NCBI GenBank assembly: GCA_036389675.1
Contig: DASVWI010000012.1
Coordinates: forward strand, 124,001 to 188,000
DNA length: 64,000 nt
From: DASQYE01 sp036389675
Lineage (GTDB): Bacteria; Acidobacteriota; Blastocatellia; Pyrinomonadales; Pyrinomonadaceae
Reading direction: 5' to 3'
Part shown: positions 33,879 to 43,123 of the stretch, one piece after another
How the letters are laid out: each line of letters begins with the position of its first letter
Position numbering within the stretch: the first letter of the stretch is position 1
Notes under the pieces: generated by a model
Told to the model about the DNA's origin: nothing
What the model saw: only the letters and a program-made list of their open reading frames with translations
Database searches by the model: none
Position numbers and translations under genes: made by a program

Positions 33879-36800
33879 TCAGCGCCATTCGCCCTGCAGC
33901 GTGAAGGCCGCCCAGTAAAACGGCGCGCTGTATCTTCGTTCCTTTAGCATGGACACCTGCGCCGCCTGTAGTGCTTTGGCCGGGCGCAGCTTGTCGACCA
34001 GCATCCCACGGTAAAAGCGCGTCATTAATTCCGCCGTCGCGGCGTCGTTGACATTCCACAAGCTGACCACCACGCGCGGCGTGCCGGCATACATGAAGCC
34101 GCGCGTGAGTCCGACCAACCCTTCGCCCCTGATCTCCTTGCCGAGTCCGGTCCGGCATGCGCTGAGCACTACTACATCCGCCGTCAGCTTCAGGTTGAAG
34201 ATTTCGTGAGCGCGCAGGAAACCGTCCTGCGGCGCGCCCTGCTCGTCGAACATCGAGAGCACTATGCCGGAGAGCGCCGGGTGCTGGCTGTTGAGAAATC
34301 CGTGTGTGGCGAAATGCACGTAGCGATACTGGCCCATGTCAGGGCTGGTCGCTGTCGCAAGGTTCGCCGCAAAGTCGAGCGCTTTTTTATAGTCGTTCGG
34401 TGAAACGAGTTTGACGATCTCTTCCGCTTCGCGCCGTGTGCCCGGCAGTCGCCGGATACGCAGGTCGGCGTCCGCGACGCCTGATTGCTTTGCGGACGTG
34501 GCTGCGACCAGCCTGCTACCGCGCCATTCGTCCGCCCGCGCCGGCGAGCCTGCGTCAAGCGCGCCTGTCTGGCCGGCTCGTGTTTTGAGCCGCTCGTCGC
34601 TTCTTTCAAAAACCGGGTCGGCTATGACCGTCAGCGTCTTTGGCGCAGGCTGGCGCGCGCCCGTCTCACTTCGCAGTATGGCGAGCGTCGAAGCCGATGG
34701 CAGGTTCACTATCTCGTGTTCGACGACGAGCGGTGTAGCCGCCGTCCTGCGAGCGCCGGCAGGCGTCGGCAGGGCCGCGAACGGGATGTATTGCAGCACG
34801 CCGTCACCGACAATAAGCAGCCTCTTTTGGCCCAGCAGCGGGGCGACCGCAGAGAGCAGCATCCGGCTCAATTGATCCGCCGACTGCGTCAGCCGTGTGC
34901 CGTCCTCCGGCTGCAAATCTTCTCCCGTTTCACGCTTCTCCGTGGCGGAGCTAGCCTGTTGCGGGGGCATGGTGGTTAAAGCGTAGAACCGCCGCGCCGC
35001 CGCTTCGATCTCTTCACGCTTTGGCAATTCGTAGCTCTTGATGGAAGTCGGCGTCACCGCCCACAGGTAACTGTGGTCTGTGCCGAGCGAATATTCGAGC
35101 AGCAGCGTGTCCGCGTCGAGCAGTTGGGTTTGAATCTCTTTCAAGGTTAGAGGCTGAGGTTGCGTTAAGGCCGCGTAGCGCGGACTCCTGACCCGAATTT
35201 GTGCCCGCACTTGCTGGTATTCAGCCGTCAGCGCTTCAATCTCCGTTTCGAGTGCTTTGATCTCTTCGGTGAGGGCTGCGGCCTGATCTTCGGCGACCGG
35301 CGTATTGCGTAATCGCGCCTGACGATCAGCCTTCGCGTTAAGGCGTTGTTGTAATGTCCGCTCGTGTTCAAGCAGTGACGGATCGACGCCTTGACGAATG
35401 TCGGCGCGGGCTTCGGTCAATAGTTCGAGCAAGCTGCGCGCGCGGGCACGCTCGTTGCTCTGTAGCGCCGCCACGTCATAGCCTTTCGATGGTTGTTGCT
35501 TGTGCAAACGCATCAACAGGTCTATGTGAAATCCATAATATTCCTGAAAAGAGGCGAAGTATGACGAGCGTAAGTCCTCGCCCACGATTTTCGTGCGTAA
35601 AGACTCGACGATGGCTAGCGCGGCTTCGCTCTGTACGCGTGCGGCTTCCAGAGCGCCGCGCCCGTTCTCATAGCGCGCAATATTGTAAAGCGCATCTGCT
35701 TCCTCACTTCGATTACCCATAAGACGAAACAGGGATACAGCCTGCTTGTAATGCTCAATCGCCTTCTGCCCTTCGCCCATGTTGGCATACAGAACTCCGA
35801 GTTTGTTCAGCGTCGCGGCTTCCGTGTCTCTAAAACCTGCTTTCCGGCTGACATCCAGCACCTCGGTGTAGTAGTCCAGCGCCTTTTGCCTTTCGCCCAG
35901 ATCGCTATAGGCAAGACCGAGATAGAAAAGCGCCGTGGATTGTCCTCTGGGGAAGTCCATGTCGCGATAGATCGAGAGCATTTGATTATAATTGTCAATC
36001 GCCTTCTGTTTATCGCCGAGCGTATAGTGTGTCCTGCCGATCCCGCCGAGCGCTGTCGCTTCGCAATCGCTATGCGTCAGGCTCCGGCAGAGGGATAGGG
36101 CTCGGGTATAAAGGTCGAGCGACTGACCACTGTCGCCCAAACGATGATAGAGCGTCCCCAGATTGATGAGCATGAATGCTTCTCTCTGGCGATCCCCCAG
36201 ATCACGAAATATCATTAACGCTCGATTGTAATTATCGAGAGCCTTCTGCATTTCGCCCAACTCATCATAGACAAGCCCGAAGTTCAGCAGCGTCAGGGCT
36301 TCGCCGCCGGAGTCGCTTGTCGCCATGAAGATCGAACGCGCCTGAGCGAAGTAACCGAGAGCCTGATGGTTTTCTCCGCTTAGAAAGTATGCCAGACCCT
36401 TGTTGTTGAGAGCAGTGGCTTCGCCCTGACGGTCGGCGGCAGCGCGAAAGTGCATGATGGCTTCGTCATACTTCTGCATGGCTTTGCCGTAGGATTCCGC
36501 AGTGTCCTGCCCGCTCAACTGCTCTGCCTCTGCGAAAGCCCGCTGCGCGGCAATGCGGTCTCTGTCCTGTCGCGTTGCGGCGCGCAATTCGCCGATCTTC
36601 ACTTCGTACTTACCGGCAGCTGCATCCTTGTCCAGCGTGCGTACCTCAAGGCGATAATTCCCCGAAGTCTCTACGACTACCACAACCGGCTCTGGCCCCT
36701 GTGCTCCGTTCGGGCTATCTACTTCGGCGAGTTGTTGACCGTCCGGCCCGAACAGCGAAACCACCACGTCGATGCCTCTTTGATCGACGATCAAGTTCAG

Positions 36801-37175
36801 GTATTGATTCGCGGCAAGATGCAGCTGGTAATTGTGCGCTCGGCCTCCGGCAATCTCTCGTTCGATTGGCTTACCAAGCTCAAGCCGGAGCGCCCCCTCC
36901 TCCTGAAGGGGTATAGACCTCGTGGCGTTAACAGGGAGAATAAGAGACAGGGCCGTCCCCGCCGCATGCGTCGCTCGCCCCTGCTCAATGGGGGGTGTCG
37001 CTGTCACCATCGAACGGCATACCGGCAGAATTAAGAGAATCGCCAGCAGGTATAACCCACGGCTCTGACCCGCTGAGCGGCTCGTTCTGATTCGGCCTCG
37101 GCGGGGCGGCTTATGGCTTCGCTGAGAAGCGTCGCCCGATGCGGGCATCTGTAAAGCCCGTGAGGCGCTCATCAT
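33879..37175 (-). CDS. Exported PPC-TPR-CHAT protein
   Basis: I chose ATG 37175 (GAGAGGAAG upstream); the frame stays open to 37280. The protein of about 1098 residues has a hydrophobic export segment (about 40-57), a PPC-like beta domain (about 105-205; REIAGGRAHNYQLHLAANQY), about eight TPRs of 40 residues (DKQKAIDNYNQMLSIYRDM and similar), a coiled coil and a CHAT domain with the catalytic pair H958 (FATHGF) and C1007 (LSACRTG). It converges with the other TPR-CHAT gene with 42 bases between the stops. Its TPRs are of the shorter 40-residue type, so the two CHAT proteins are not recent duplicates. Confidence 0.88.
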   Translation of the reverse strand: MMSASRALQMPASGDASQRSHKPPRRGRIRTSRSAGQSRGLYLLAILLILPVCRSMVTATPPIEQGRATHAAGTALSLILPVNATRSIPLQEEGALRLELGKPIEREIAGGRAHNYQLHLAANQYLNLIVDQRGIDVVVSLFGPDGQQLAEVDSPNGAQGPEPVVVVVETSGNYRLEVRTLDKDAAAGKYEVKIGELRAATRQDRDRIAAQRAFAEAEQLSGQDTAESYGKAMQKYDEAIMHFRAAADRQGEATALNNKGLAYFLSGENHQALGYFAQARSIFMATSDSGGEALTLLNFGLVYDELGEMQKALDNYNRALMIFRDLGDRQREAFMLINLGTLYHRLGDSGQSLDLYTRALSLCRSLTHSDCEATALGGIGRTHYTLGDKQKAIDNYNQMLSIYRDMDFPRGQSTALFYLGLAYSDLGERQKALDYYTEVLDVSRKAGFRDTEAATLNKLGVLYANMGEGQKAIEHYKQAVSLFRLMGNRSEEADALYNIARYENGRGALEAARVQSEAALAIVESLRTKIVGEDLRSSYFASFQEYYGFHIDLLMRLHKQQPSKGYDVAALQSNERARARSLLELLTEARADIRQGVDPSLLEHERTLQQRLNAKADRQARLRNTPVAEDQAAALTEEIKALETEIEALTAEYQQVRAQIRVRSPRYAALTQPQPLTLKEIQTQLLDADTLLLEYSLGTDHSYLWAVTPTSIKSYELPKREEIEAAARRFYALTTMPPQQASSATEKRETGEDLQPEDGTRLTQSADQLSRMLLSAVAPLLGQKRLLIVGDGVLQYIPFAALPTPAGARRTAATPLVVEHEIVNLPSASTLAILRSETGARQPAPKTLTVIADPVFERSDERLKTRAGQTGALDAGSPARADEWRGSRLVAATSAKQSGVADADLRIRRLPGTRREAEEIVKLVSPNDYKKALDFAANLATATSPDMGQYRYVHFATHGFLNSQHPALSGIVLSMFDEQGAPQDGFLRAHEIFNLKLTADVVVLSACRTGLGKEIRGEGLVGLTRGFMYAGTPRVVVSLWNVNDAATAELMTRFYRGMLVDKLRPAKALQAAQVSMLKERRYSAPFYWAAFTLQGEWR

Positions 37176-37386
37176 CGTTAACTTCCTCTCTGAATCAGAG
37201 GGCGTAAAAACGGCTGCGTTGCAAAAACCGCAACTCGGGTATAATCCATCCTTCTCTGTCATCATCATCCAATCTTTCACCCGTGATCTCTTATCAAAAC
37301 CAGGTGACTGATGCAGTGGTGGCCGACATGACTTGTCAGGCGACGGACGGCTCGCAGGATATGGGGTTTTCCCCTACTACTTCCTT

Positions 37387-40300
37387 TTATTGCCCGAACC
37401 TTGTGCGATACTCCTGTGCGTTGATAAAAGCGTTGGCAAGGTCTGCAAGCGTGATCTCTCCGCTGTCGAGTCGTTGCAGGTAGTTCAGGTACGCCCCGTC
37501 CGGATTACGTGTGAAGAACCCGTAGTAGGCCGACACGACCTGCGCCTCGTGCAGGTACTTAGCGCTCACTTCCGGTCGCTCCGATATCTCTCTGTAGACT
37601 TGTGCCCGGCCCTTCGTCCCTCCCAGGGACGTGATCCAAGCCTGACGCACCTCGGCGGGTACTGTGACGCCTGCCGTCTGCAACAGTCCTTCAACGAACT
37701 GTATATCACTCAAGCCATTGTAGCGACTGCCGAACTCTGTGCGGCCCATGATCTCGCTGACCAAGTCCTGCTTGTTGAGTTCGAGCGCGGCGTCGGTTAG
37801 AAAGCCGCTCACATAAGCCAGGTCTCCGACATCCTCATAACGAAGAATTCTTCCGAGTCCGGTGCGGTAGAGCCTGAGCACGAAGAACTGTCGGTCGAAG
37901 AACTCGCCCGAGCGAAGGAAGCCATCGCCGCTTACCGTGACGCGGTCGCACGGAGGGGGAGGCTGTCCCGGCTGGCCGCACTGGTCGATTCTCGTCGTCC
38001 AGCCGTTCCAGCCTCCGGGTTCCGGCTCGCGGCTCAAGAGGTCGACGTAGAGCTGACGAACGAAGAAGCGGGTGTCGTCTATCGGGTTCGTCGAGCCGTA
38101 CGTGTCATTGTCGGTGATTATCAACGCCGCGGTGCTGTGCTCGCCGAGCGTGCCGCCGCCGGGATTGCTCAGCGTGACGGTCAAAGCCTCTGAGGTTTCC
38201 ACATAAACATCATCGATGATGCTCAGGGCGAACTGCTTGCTATCTTCCCCGGCGGCGAAGCGCAGCGTGCCGGCGGCGATGTGATAATCACACTTGCGCG
38301 AGGCGTAGACGGTCGCCTGTCCGGGCGTGGTGGGATCACACCTGAAGTTAACGTCAGTTGCGTCGCCGGTCGCATACTTGACCGAGGCCGGAGACGAAGT
38401 ATCGCCGCCGCGGGTGACGGTGATGTTGAGCGAGCCCGCGCCTTCCGAAACTGTGTAGCTGGCCTGTGACAGCTGTATCGTGCGTGGCGGAGGTGCGGCA
38501 TCTTGTGTGACCGTGAAGGTCTGCCCGGCAACTGTGAGCGTGCCCGTGCGTGGAGTGGCGGTCGTGTTGGCCGCAATCGCATAGGCGACTGTGCCGTTGC
38601 CGTTTCCGCTTGTGCCGCCGGTGATGGTGATAAATGACGGATCGTTGCTCGTAGCAGTCCAGCTACAACCGCTCGTCGCCGTGACGCTCACACTTCCGGT
38701 TCCACTGCCGGAAGGAAAGTTCTTACTGGCCGGTGATATTGAGTAGGTGCAGGGTGCATTTGAAGTCAAAGTATAAAAGCCCAGCATCCTGCCATCGAAG
38801 GATGTGACTTCGAGGATGTAGGTTCCGGTCTGGGGTAGAGTCAGCAGAGAGCTCGGCGACGGGATGTAGGCGTTGGCCGTGCCTCCGTTTTGATTGGAAG
38901 AAGCGACCCGCGCCCCGTCAGGCCCGGTCAGGTACAGATCGGGATTGAAATCAGTCGAGCCCAGAGATATCTGTATCTGCTGCCCGGCCATCCCATTGAA
39001 CGAGTACCTGTGCGTATAGGCGAAATAAGACTTCCACATAGCGCCGCAGTCGCTTGTGGACAGCGTGCCGTTCACAGTTTGTCCTATCGAAATGGGTTGA
39101 ACGGCACACTCCGGCTGTGCCCCCGCCTGCGTCACGGTGTAGGTGCGTCCGGCGATACTCATTGTTCCCTTGCGCGTGTAACCGTTGTTGGGGGATAGGC
39201 TGTAGCTGATGGTTGAGTTGCCGTTGCCGACGTAGTTCAAACCGCTGTCCGAGTTTCCGACTCCGACGATGCTAATCCAGGACGTGTTGCTGGTAGCAAG
39301 CCAGTTGCACCCGGCATCGGCTGTCACGCTAACGCTGCCCGTCCCCGCCCCTGCGCCAAAAGACTGGCCGGTAGAAGAAAGGCCGTAGGAGCAGCCCGAC
39401 GGCGAGACCGAAAGGCATGCCGGGCCATTACTGACGTGGGTGTTAATCTGGTTGCGCGAGAAGTCACAGAAGGCAGTTGAAGAATTGATGTTGGAGACCA
39501 TGATCGTGTTGTCGCACGATGAGGTGGTGTTAACGTGCGTGGCTCCGAAATTATGGCCGAGCTCGTGGGCCGTGAGCGTCGCCGGCCTGTGCGTCAGCAT
39601 GAGAGAGACGGCATAGGAAAAATTCGGATTGTTGCAGACCACACCTATCCACGCGTATCCGATGTAATCGTTCGTCAGCCGCGCCGTCCACATGTGGGCC
39701 AAATCCCTTGCCACGTCCGCCTTGTTGGCCTTCCAGTAGTTTGTAAACTCTTCGAGGGTGGTAATGGCCGACAGTGAGGTGTAAGGGTCATCCGATGTCG
39801 CCCACGTGTGTTGATAGACGATGCTGAAGGTGATTCCGAACTCGGCCTTATAGATTCCATCCACCTGATTCATGATGCTCAGAATCTCCTGATTGGCTTT
39901 GGCGGAGTCCCCCAGTGCTGTGACATATTCGTAATCGGCCTCCGTCGCAAGCTCTACTGTGCGCGTGGTCGTGAGGTTTGCCGCCGGGCTCTCAGCGTCT
40001 TGCAGATTGTGAGGCAGAGATTTCCCGGCCCTCAAGCTTTCGGCCCGGGCATCGACGGTTTCAGACAGCGTAGTCCCACATTCTCCCTGCGCGTCCTCCA
40101 GCACGTCTGATGAATTGTAGAATACGAAATCGCCCGAAGCGGCGGAGGATGAATAGCGGCTGGCCGCCTCGATGAAGTAGGTCGCCCCGCGCCGGGCGAT
40201 GACTCCTTCGACACCTTTATCGTCAATAGTAAAACGGGCCTCTGCTCCCTCCATGCCGAGCACTGTCCCTTTGTAGGTATGCACAGGGCCTGATTCCACC

Positions 40301-40671
40301 CTGTAGGTGTGTCCGTCAGCTCCGACTTCCTCCGCCCTGTAACTGGGGGCGCGCAGGTCGTTGGGCGTGAGCTTAATCTCATAACTTTGATCGGCGGTGG
40401 CGAAAGAGAGTTTGCCGGTGCTGCGTACGCGCGACGCCAGCTCCGCCCTGTCCAGCTTAATCAGTTGATACTGTTTGATGGATTTTTCAATGTCCGATTT
40501 CACACGCCTCTCCTGAGCCTCCATTACGGCTTCGTCTGCGGGCTTTTCGGCTCGTGTGTGCGGAATGAAGCGCTCCGTCGCGGCAAGGAAAAATATAGTT
40601 CCCATGCAGGCGAGCACAAGCGCGAAGATCAGAGGGCGTCGGCGTGAATCGATGGGGGACGGGCGAATCAT
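37387..40671 (-). CDS. Secreted reprolysin-like zinc metalloprotease with BACON, PPC, Calx-beta and DUF4214 domains
   Basis: ATG 40671 (MIRPSPIDSRRR) gives a signal/membrane segment; a GTG at 40716 is an alternative. Order: propeptide-like region, a metzincin catalytic domain with the zinc motif HELGHNFGATH (H369, E370, H373, H379) and a following NTIMVSN Met-turn, BACON-like domain 1 (about 432-520, starting CSYGLSSTGQSFGAG), a PPC domain (about 525-640; PNP-like DLYLTGPDG), BACON-like domain 2 (about 645-730), Calx-beta (about 735-860) and DUF4214 (about 870-1094). Metzincins cleave proteins outside the cell; BACON and PPC modules are thought to bind carbohydrate or help secretion. Its C-terminal pair repeats that of the gene at 1-1578, suggesting domain shuffling between exported proteins. 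Confidence 0.88.
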   Translation of the reverse strand: MIRPSPIDSRRRPLIFALVLACMGTIFFLAATERFIPHTRAEKPADEAVMEAQERRVKSDIEKSIKQYQLIKLDRAELASRVRSTGKLSFATADQSYEIKLTPNDLRAPSYRAEEVGADGHTYRVESGPVHTYKGTVLGMEGAEARFTIDDKGVEGVIARRGATYFIEAASRYSSSAASGDFVFYNSSDVLEDAQGECGTTLSETVDARAESLRAGKSLPHNLQDAESPAANLTTTRTVELATEADYEYVTALGDSAKANQEILSIMNQVDGIYKAEFGITFSIVYQHTWATSDDPYTSLSAITTLEEFTNYWKANKADVARDLAHMWTARLTNDYIGYAWIGVVCNNPNFSYAVSLMLTHRPATLTAHELGHNFGATHVNTTSSCDNTIMVSNINSSTAFCDFSRNQINTHVSNGPACLSVSPSGCSYGLSSTGQSFGAGAGTGSVSVTADAGCNWLATSNTSWISIVGVGNSDSGLNYVGNGNSTISYSLSPNNGYTRKGTMSIAGRTYTVTQAGAQPECAVQPISIGQTVNGTLSTSDCGAMWKSYFAYTHRYSFNGMAGQQIQISLGSTDFNPDLYLTGPDGARVASSNQNGGTANAYIPSPSSLLTLPQTGTYILEVTSFDGRMLGFYTLTSNAPCTYSISPASKNFPSGSGTGSVSVTATSGCSWTATSNDPSFITITGGTSGNGNGTVAYAIAANTTATPRTGTLTVAGQTFTVTQDAAPPPRTIQLSQASYTVSEGAGSLNITVTRGGDTSSPASVKYATGDATDVNFRCDPTTPGQATVYASRKCDYHIAAGTLRFAAGEDSKQFALSIIDDVYVETSEALTVTLSNPGGGTLGEHSTAALIITDNDTYGSTNPIDDTRFFVRQLYVDLLSREPEPGGWNGWTTRIDQCGQPGQPPPPCDRVTVSGDGFLRSGEFFDRQFFVLRLYRTGLGRILRYEDVGDLAYVSGFLTDAALELNKQDLVSEIMGRTEFGSRYNGLSDIQFVEGLLQTAGVTVPAEVRQAWITSLGGTKGRAQVYREISERPEVSAKYLHEAQVVSAYYGFFTRNPDGAYLNYLQRLDSGEITLADLANAFINAQEYRTRFGQ

Positions 40672-41189
40672 ATAATTATTCCCGGGGTGAAAGCTCTTGA
40701 TGATTTCCGCAGGCACGCTCTAAAGCCGAGACTGAGTCGATGAGAGTCGTCCTCGTGCCTGACCGATTGATTCGAGACGAAGCAGCGGATGCTGTCAGAA
40801 CAGCGCGGAGTCAGTTGTCAAAGCAGGAGATCACTGAAGATGCCGGCGTCACGCCAGAGGGCGGGTTGCCGGAGTTTCCTACGGGGCTGCTGTTTGACTG
40901 AAGTAAAGCTGGGAAAAAGATATAAAGCGGGTCGGGGTGCTTCTATCCTTCTGAAATCTTGCCGGCAATATCTTGCTGAACGTAACCGACTAACACTCAC
41001 GTCAGAATCAGGAGGAATCTGACGCTAGCATGTTTGCGACTTTAACCAACATTCGGTCAATCCGCAAGTTTTCGGAGCGCTTAATTCAAGGCTTTGATTT
41101 TATAATCGAGGGCATGCCTGACAGCTCATCGCGTCGCGCCCGATTTATCGGGGCGTCAGGCGCTTTGAAGTGTCGGTTATAATGAGGGA
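40672..41189. other. Intergenic region between protease and PhyH-like genes
   Basis: More than 500 bases without a convincing gene. A 77-codon plus-strand frame (40789-41022) and its complement have no ribosome-binding site or recognisable sequence. The right end holds a -10 box for the PhyH-like gene. I see no tRNA or hairpin terminator. Confidence 0.5.
41178..41183 (+). promoter_or_regulatory. -10 box giving a probable leaderless mRNA
   Basis: TATAAT ends 6 bases before the ATG at 41190; the -35 position (41155-41160, GTCAGG) is weak. With the usual spacing, transcription would start at or next to the A of the ATG. Confidence 0.45.
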
Positions 41190-41897
41190 ATGAAAAGTCA
41201 TGCTGAGAAGCTTGAAACCGAGGGCTTCGCAATTCTTGATACGGTCATAGACTGCGCGATTATTTCAGAGCTATCTGATTCTCTTGAAAAGATCAGTCTT
41301 CATCATGCCGTGAGTCGGCGTCGTAATGTTGCTTTCGGAATCAGAGACCTATTGAGCGTCGCGCCAGCCGTGAGAGAGTTGGCACACAGTTCGCGCATCA
41401 GGGATGTGGTCGATTCGATGGCCGGGAAAGACGCGCGAGTTATCCGAGCCATCTTCTTTGATAAAACACCCGAAGCCAACTGGAAAGTCGCCTGGCATCA
41501 AGACCTGACGATTGCCGTTCGTCAAAAGAAAGACGTTGAAGGATTCAGTCGTTGGTCAGTCAAGGCTGGCATAGCACATACTCAACCACCCGTTTCCATT
41601 CTTGAAAACATCTTGACGATGAGAATTCATCTGGACGCGACGGATGAATCGAACGGAGCGCTGAAAGTAATTGCCGGCTCGCATAAACAAGGTCGCCTTG
41701 ACGCCGAGGGCACGCGAAAGTTGAAGGACACGGGTGAAATGGTTGTGTGTCGTGTTCCGAAATGTGGCGCATTGTTGATGCGCCCCTTATTGCTTCATGC
41801 TTCATCGGCAGGCTCTGAGCCAATCCACCGGCGAGTGATACATCTGGAATTTTCCGCTAATAAGCTGCCCGGAGGGTTAGAATGGTATGGGACGTAG
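41190..41897 (+). CDS. Phytanoyl-CoA dioxygenase (PhyH)-like oxygenase
   Basis: The 235-residue protein shows the PhyH-type Fe(II)/2-oxoglutarate set: HxD as H103-Q-D105 in VAWHQDLTI, distal H203 in LLHASSAG and R214/R215 in IHRRVIHLEF. The N-terminus (LETEGFAILDTVIDCAIISEL) and MRIHLDATDESNGALKVIAGSH are typical of the family. PhyH-like proteins hydroxylate diverse small molecules, often in secondary metabolism. No biosynthetic neighbour is present, so its substrate is unknown. Confidence 0.88.
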   Translation: MKSHAEKLETEGFAILDTVIDCAIISELSDSLEKISLHHAVSRRRNVAFGIRDLLSVAPAVRELAHSSRIRDVVDSMAGKDARVIRAIFFDKTPEANWKVAWHQDLTIAVRQKKDVEGFSRWSVKAGIAHTQPPVSILENILTMRIHLDATDESNGALKVIAGSHKQGRLDAEGTRKLKDTGEMVVCRVPKCGALLMRPLLLHASSAGSEPIHRRVIHLEFSANKLPGGLEWYGT

Positions 41898-41960
41898 CGC
41901 ATCAACAAAACGCCTGATATGCGTCTGGCTTCTGTTGAGATGGCTATAGGCTGGGAGTTC

Positions 41961-42119
41961 ATGACCTCATACGAATTCCGGAAACAGATCGCCCCCGTCA
42001 TCAGGCACTTACAGTCAGAGTATTCGGATGAACTCTGTGACATCTGTGGCGACCCCGAAATCATGCGCGATGTCGGCAAAGGTCAGCGCTTTTTTGATTC
42101 TTCCTCCGGTGCGGATTGA
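41961..42119 (+). CDS. Possible small protein of 52 residues
   Basis: ATG 41961 has GGGAG just upstream and the frame reads MTSYEFRKQIAPVIRHLQSE then LCDICGDPEIMRDVGKGQRF. It has amino-acid-like composition and one CxxC pair. I recognise no family; it may be a remnant. Kept as low confidence. Confidence 0.25.
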   Translation: MTSYEFRKQIAPVIRHLQSEYSDELCDICGDPEIMRDVGKGQRFFDSSSGAD

Positions 42120-42185
42120 AGGCTTGCGCTCGGCGCAGCTTAATTCGAGGATGAGATCGCTTCTTAAAGGAAAGCGGAGTATGCA

Positions 42186-42965
42186 ATGTTTCAACCCAGC
42201 TATGTCAGAGCCATATTATTCTGCACGGCGGTAATGCTGCTTGCCGGATGTGCTGCAAACGTGGCACAGGATAAAGGGAGAGCCGAATTGCCACCTGCGT
42301 CTTGGCGTGACCGAGTCGTGAAAATTATTCAGCCCGGGTGGGACGTGACGCAGGCAGATGGCTCGATAGTAATAACGAGAAGGGAATCGGTGACATACTA
42401 CAATCCGATTGCCTTGCCTCCGCCGGGAAAACTAAGGACGGAAATGATCGAGCGATCCAGACGTCAGGAGAAGTATGAAATCACGCTTGATGTCGTCGAA
42501 AAATTATCCGATGAAAACTACGACGGGTTGAGAGCTATAAACGCGAAGACGGAGAAGGAGCTTGAGGCGAAGGAAGATCGGATGCGGCGTTTCGCCGGGA
42601 AGGGCGATTACATGCCCAATACGCCCGAAGAAAAGGCTCTTTATAAAGATTACCAGCTCGCTCTATCGACTCTTCCTTTTCACAGGCTGCCAGACTTATA
42701 TGATGAGAAGCACAGCATCTATGTCAAAACTACGCGTCGCCCGTGGAGCGCATTCTACTCCGCGCGGGAGGAGCTGGAATGTCGCGCCGTTTTAGAGAAC
42801 ATCTACTCCTTTGCCGACGTGTACGAAGGAAGGAAGATCATCGCGTGGCCTCCCGGGGCGGAATATGCGAGGGTCGCAGCATTCGAGGCGTTCGAGAGTC
42901 GTCGAGCGTATGATCGCTATTTACATAAGAAAGAGATGAACCTTAGAGGGCGGCGGAACGATTAA
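42186..42965 (+). CDS. Putative lipoprotein of unknown function
   Basis: The 259-residue protein has a lipoprotein signal with lipobox LLAGC (cysteine at 22), so it should be lipid-anchored in the envelope. The mature part starts with a region reading WRDRVVKIIQPGWDVTQADG and RRESVTYYNPIALPPPGK, then a charged helical middle and a C-terminal part with CRAVLENIYSFADVYEG. I do not recognise a named family. AAGGAAAGCGGAGTA lies upstream of the ATG. It is a single gene with no obvious partner. Confidence 0.75.
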   Translation: MFQPSYVRAILFCTAVMLLAGCAANVAQDKGRAELPPASWRDRVVKIIQPGWDVTQADGSIVITRRESVTYYNPIALPPPGKLRTEMIERSRRQEKYEITLDVVEKLSDENYDGLRAINAKTEKELEAKEDRMRRFAGKGDYMPNTPEEKALYKDYQLALSTLPFHRLPDLYDEKHSIYVKTTRRPWSAFYSAREELECRAVLENIYSFADVYEGRKIIAWPPGAEYARVAAFEAFESRRAYDRYLHKKEMNLRGRRND

Positions 42966-43123
42966 AGGCGCAATCCCTCTCCCTTCAAAGCGCCCTCTAT
43001 GCTTTCGATGCGGATGGGCCGACAATCGTTTGAGCTCGGGTGAATCTTCTGCTCATCCGATACCTGCATAGCCATTTAGAATTGTCGGGCGAAGCATGTC
43101 TCTATATCGATTCAGTCTAAGCC

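Noticed and set aside
40789..41022. 77-codon frame in the gap before the PhyH-like gene
   Set aside because: No start signal, no recognisable sequence and a similar open frame on the other strand.
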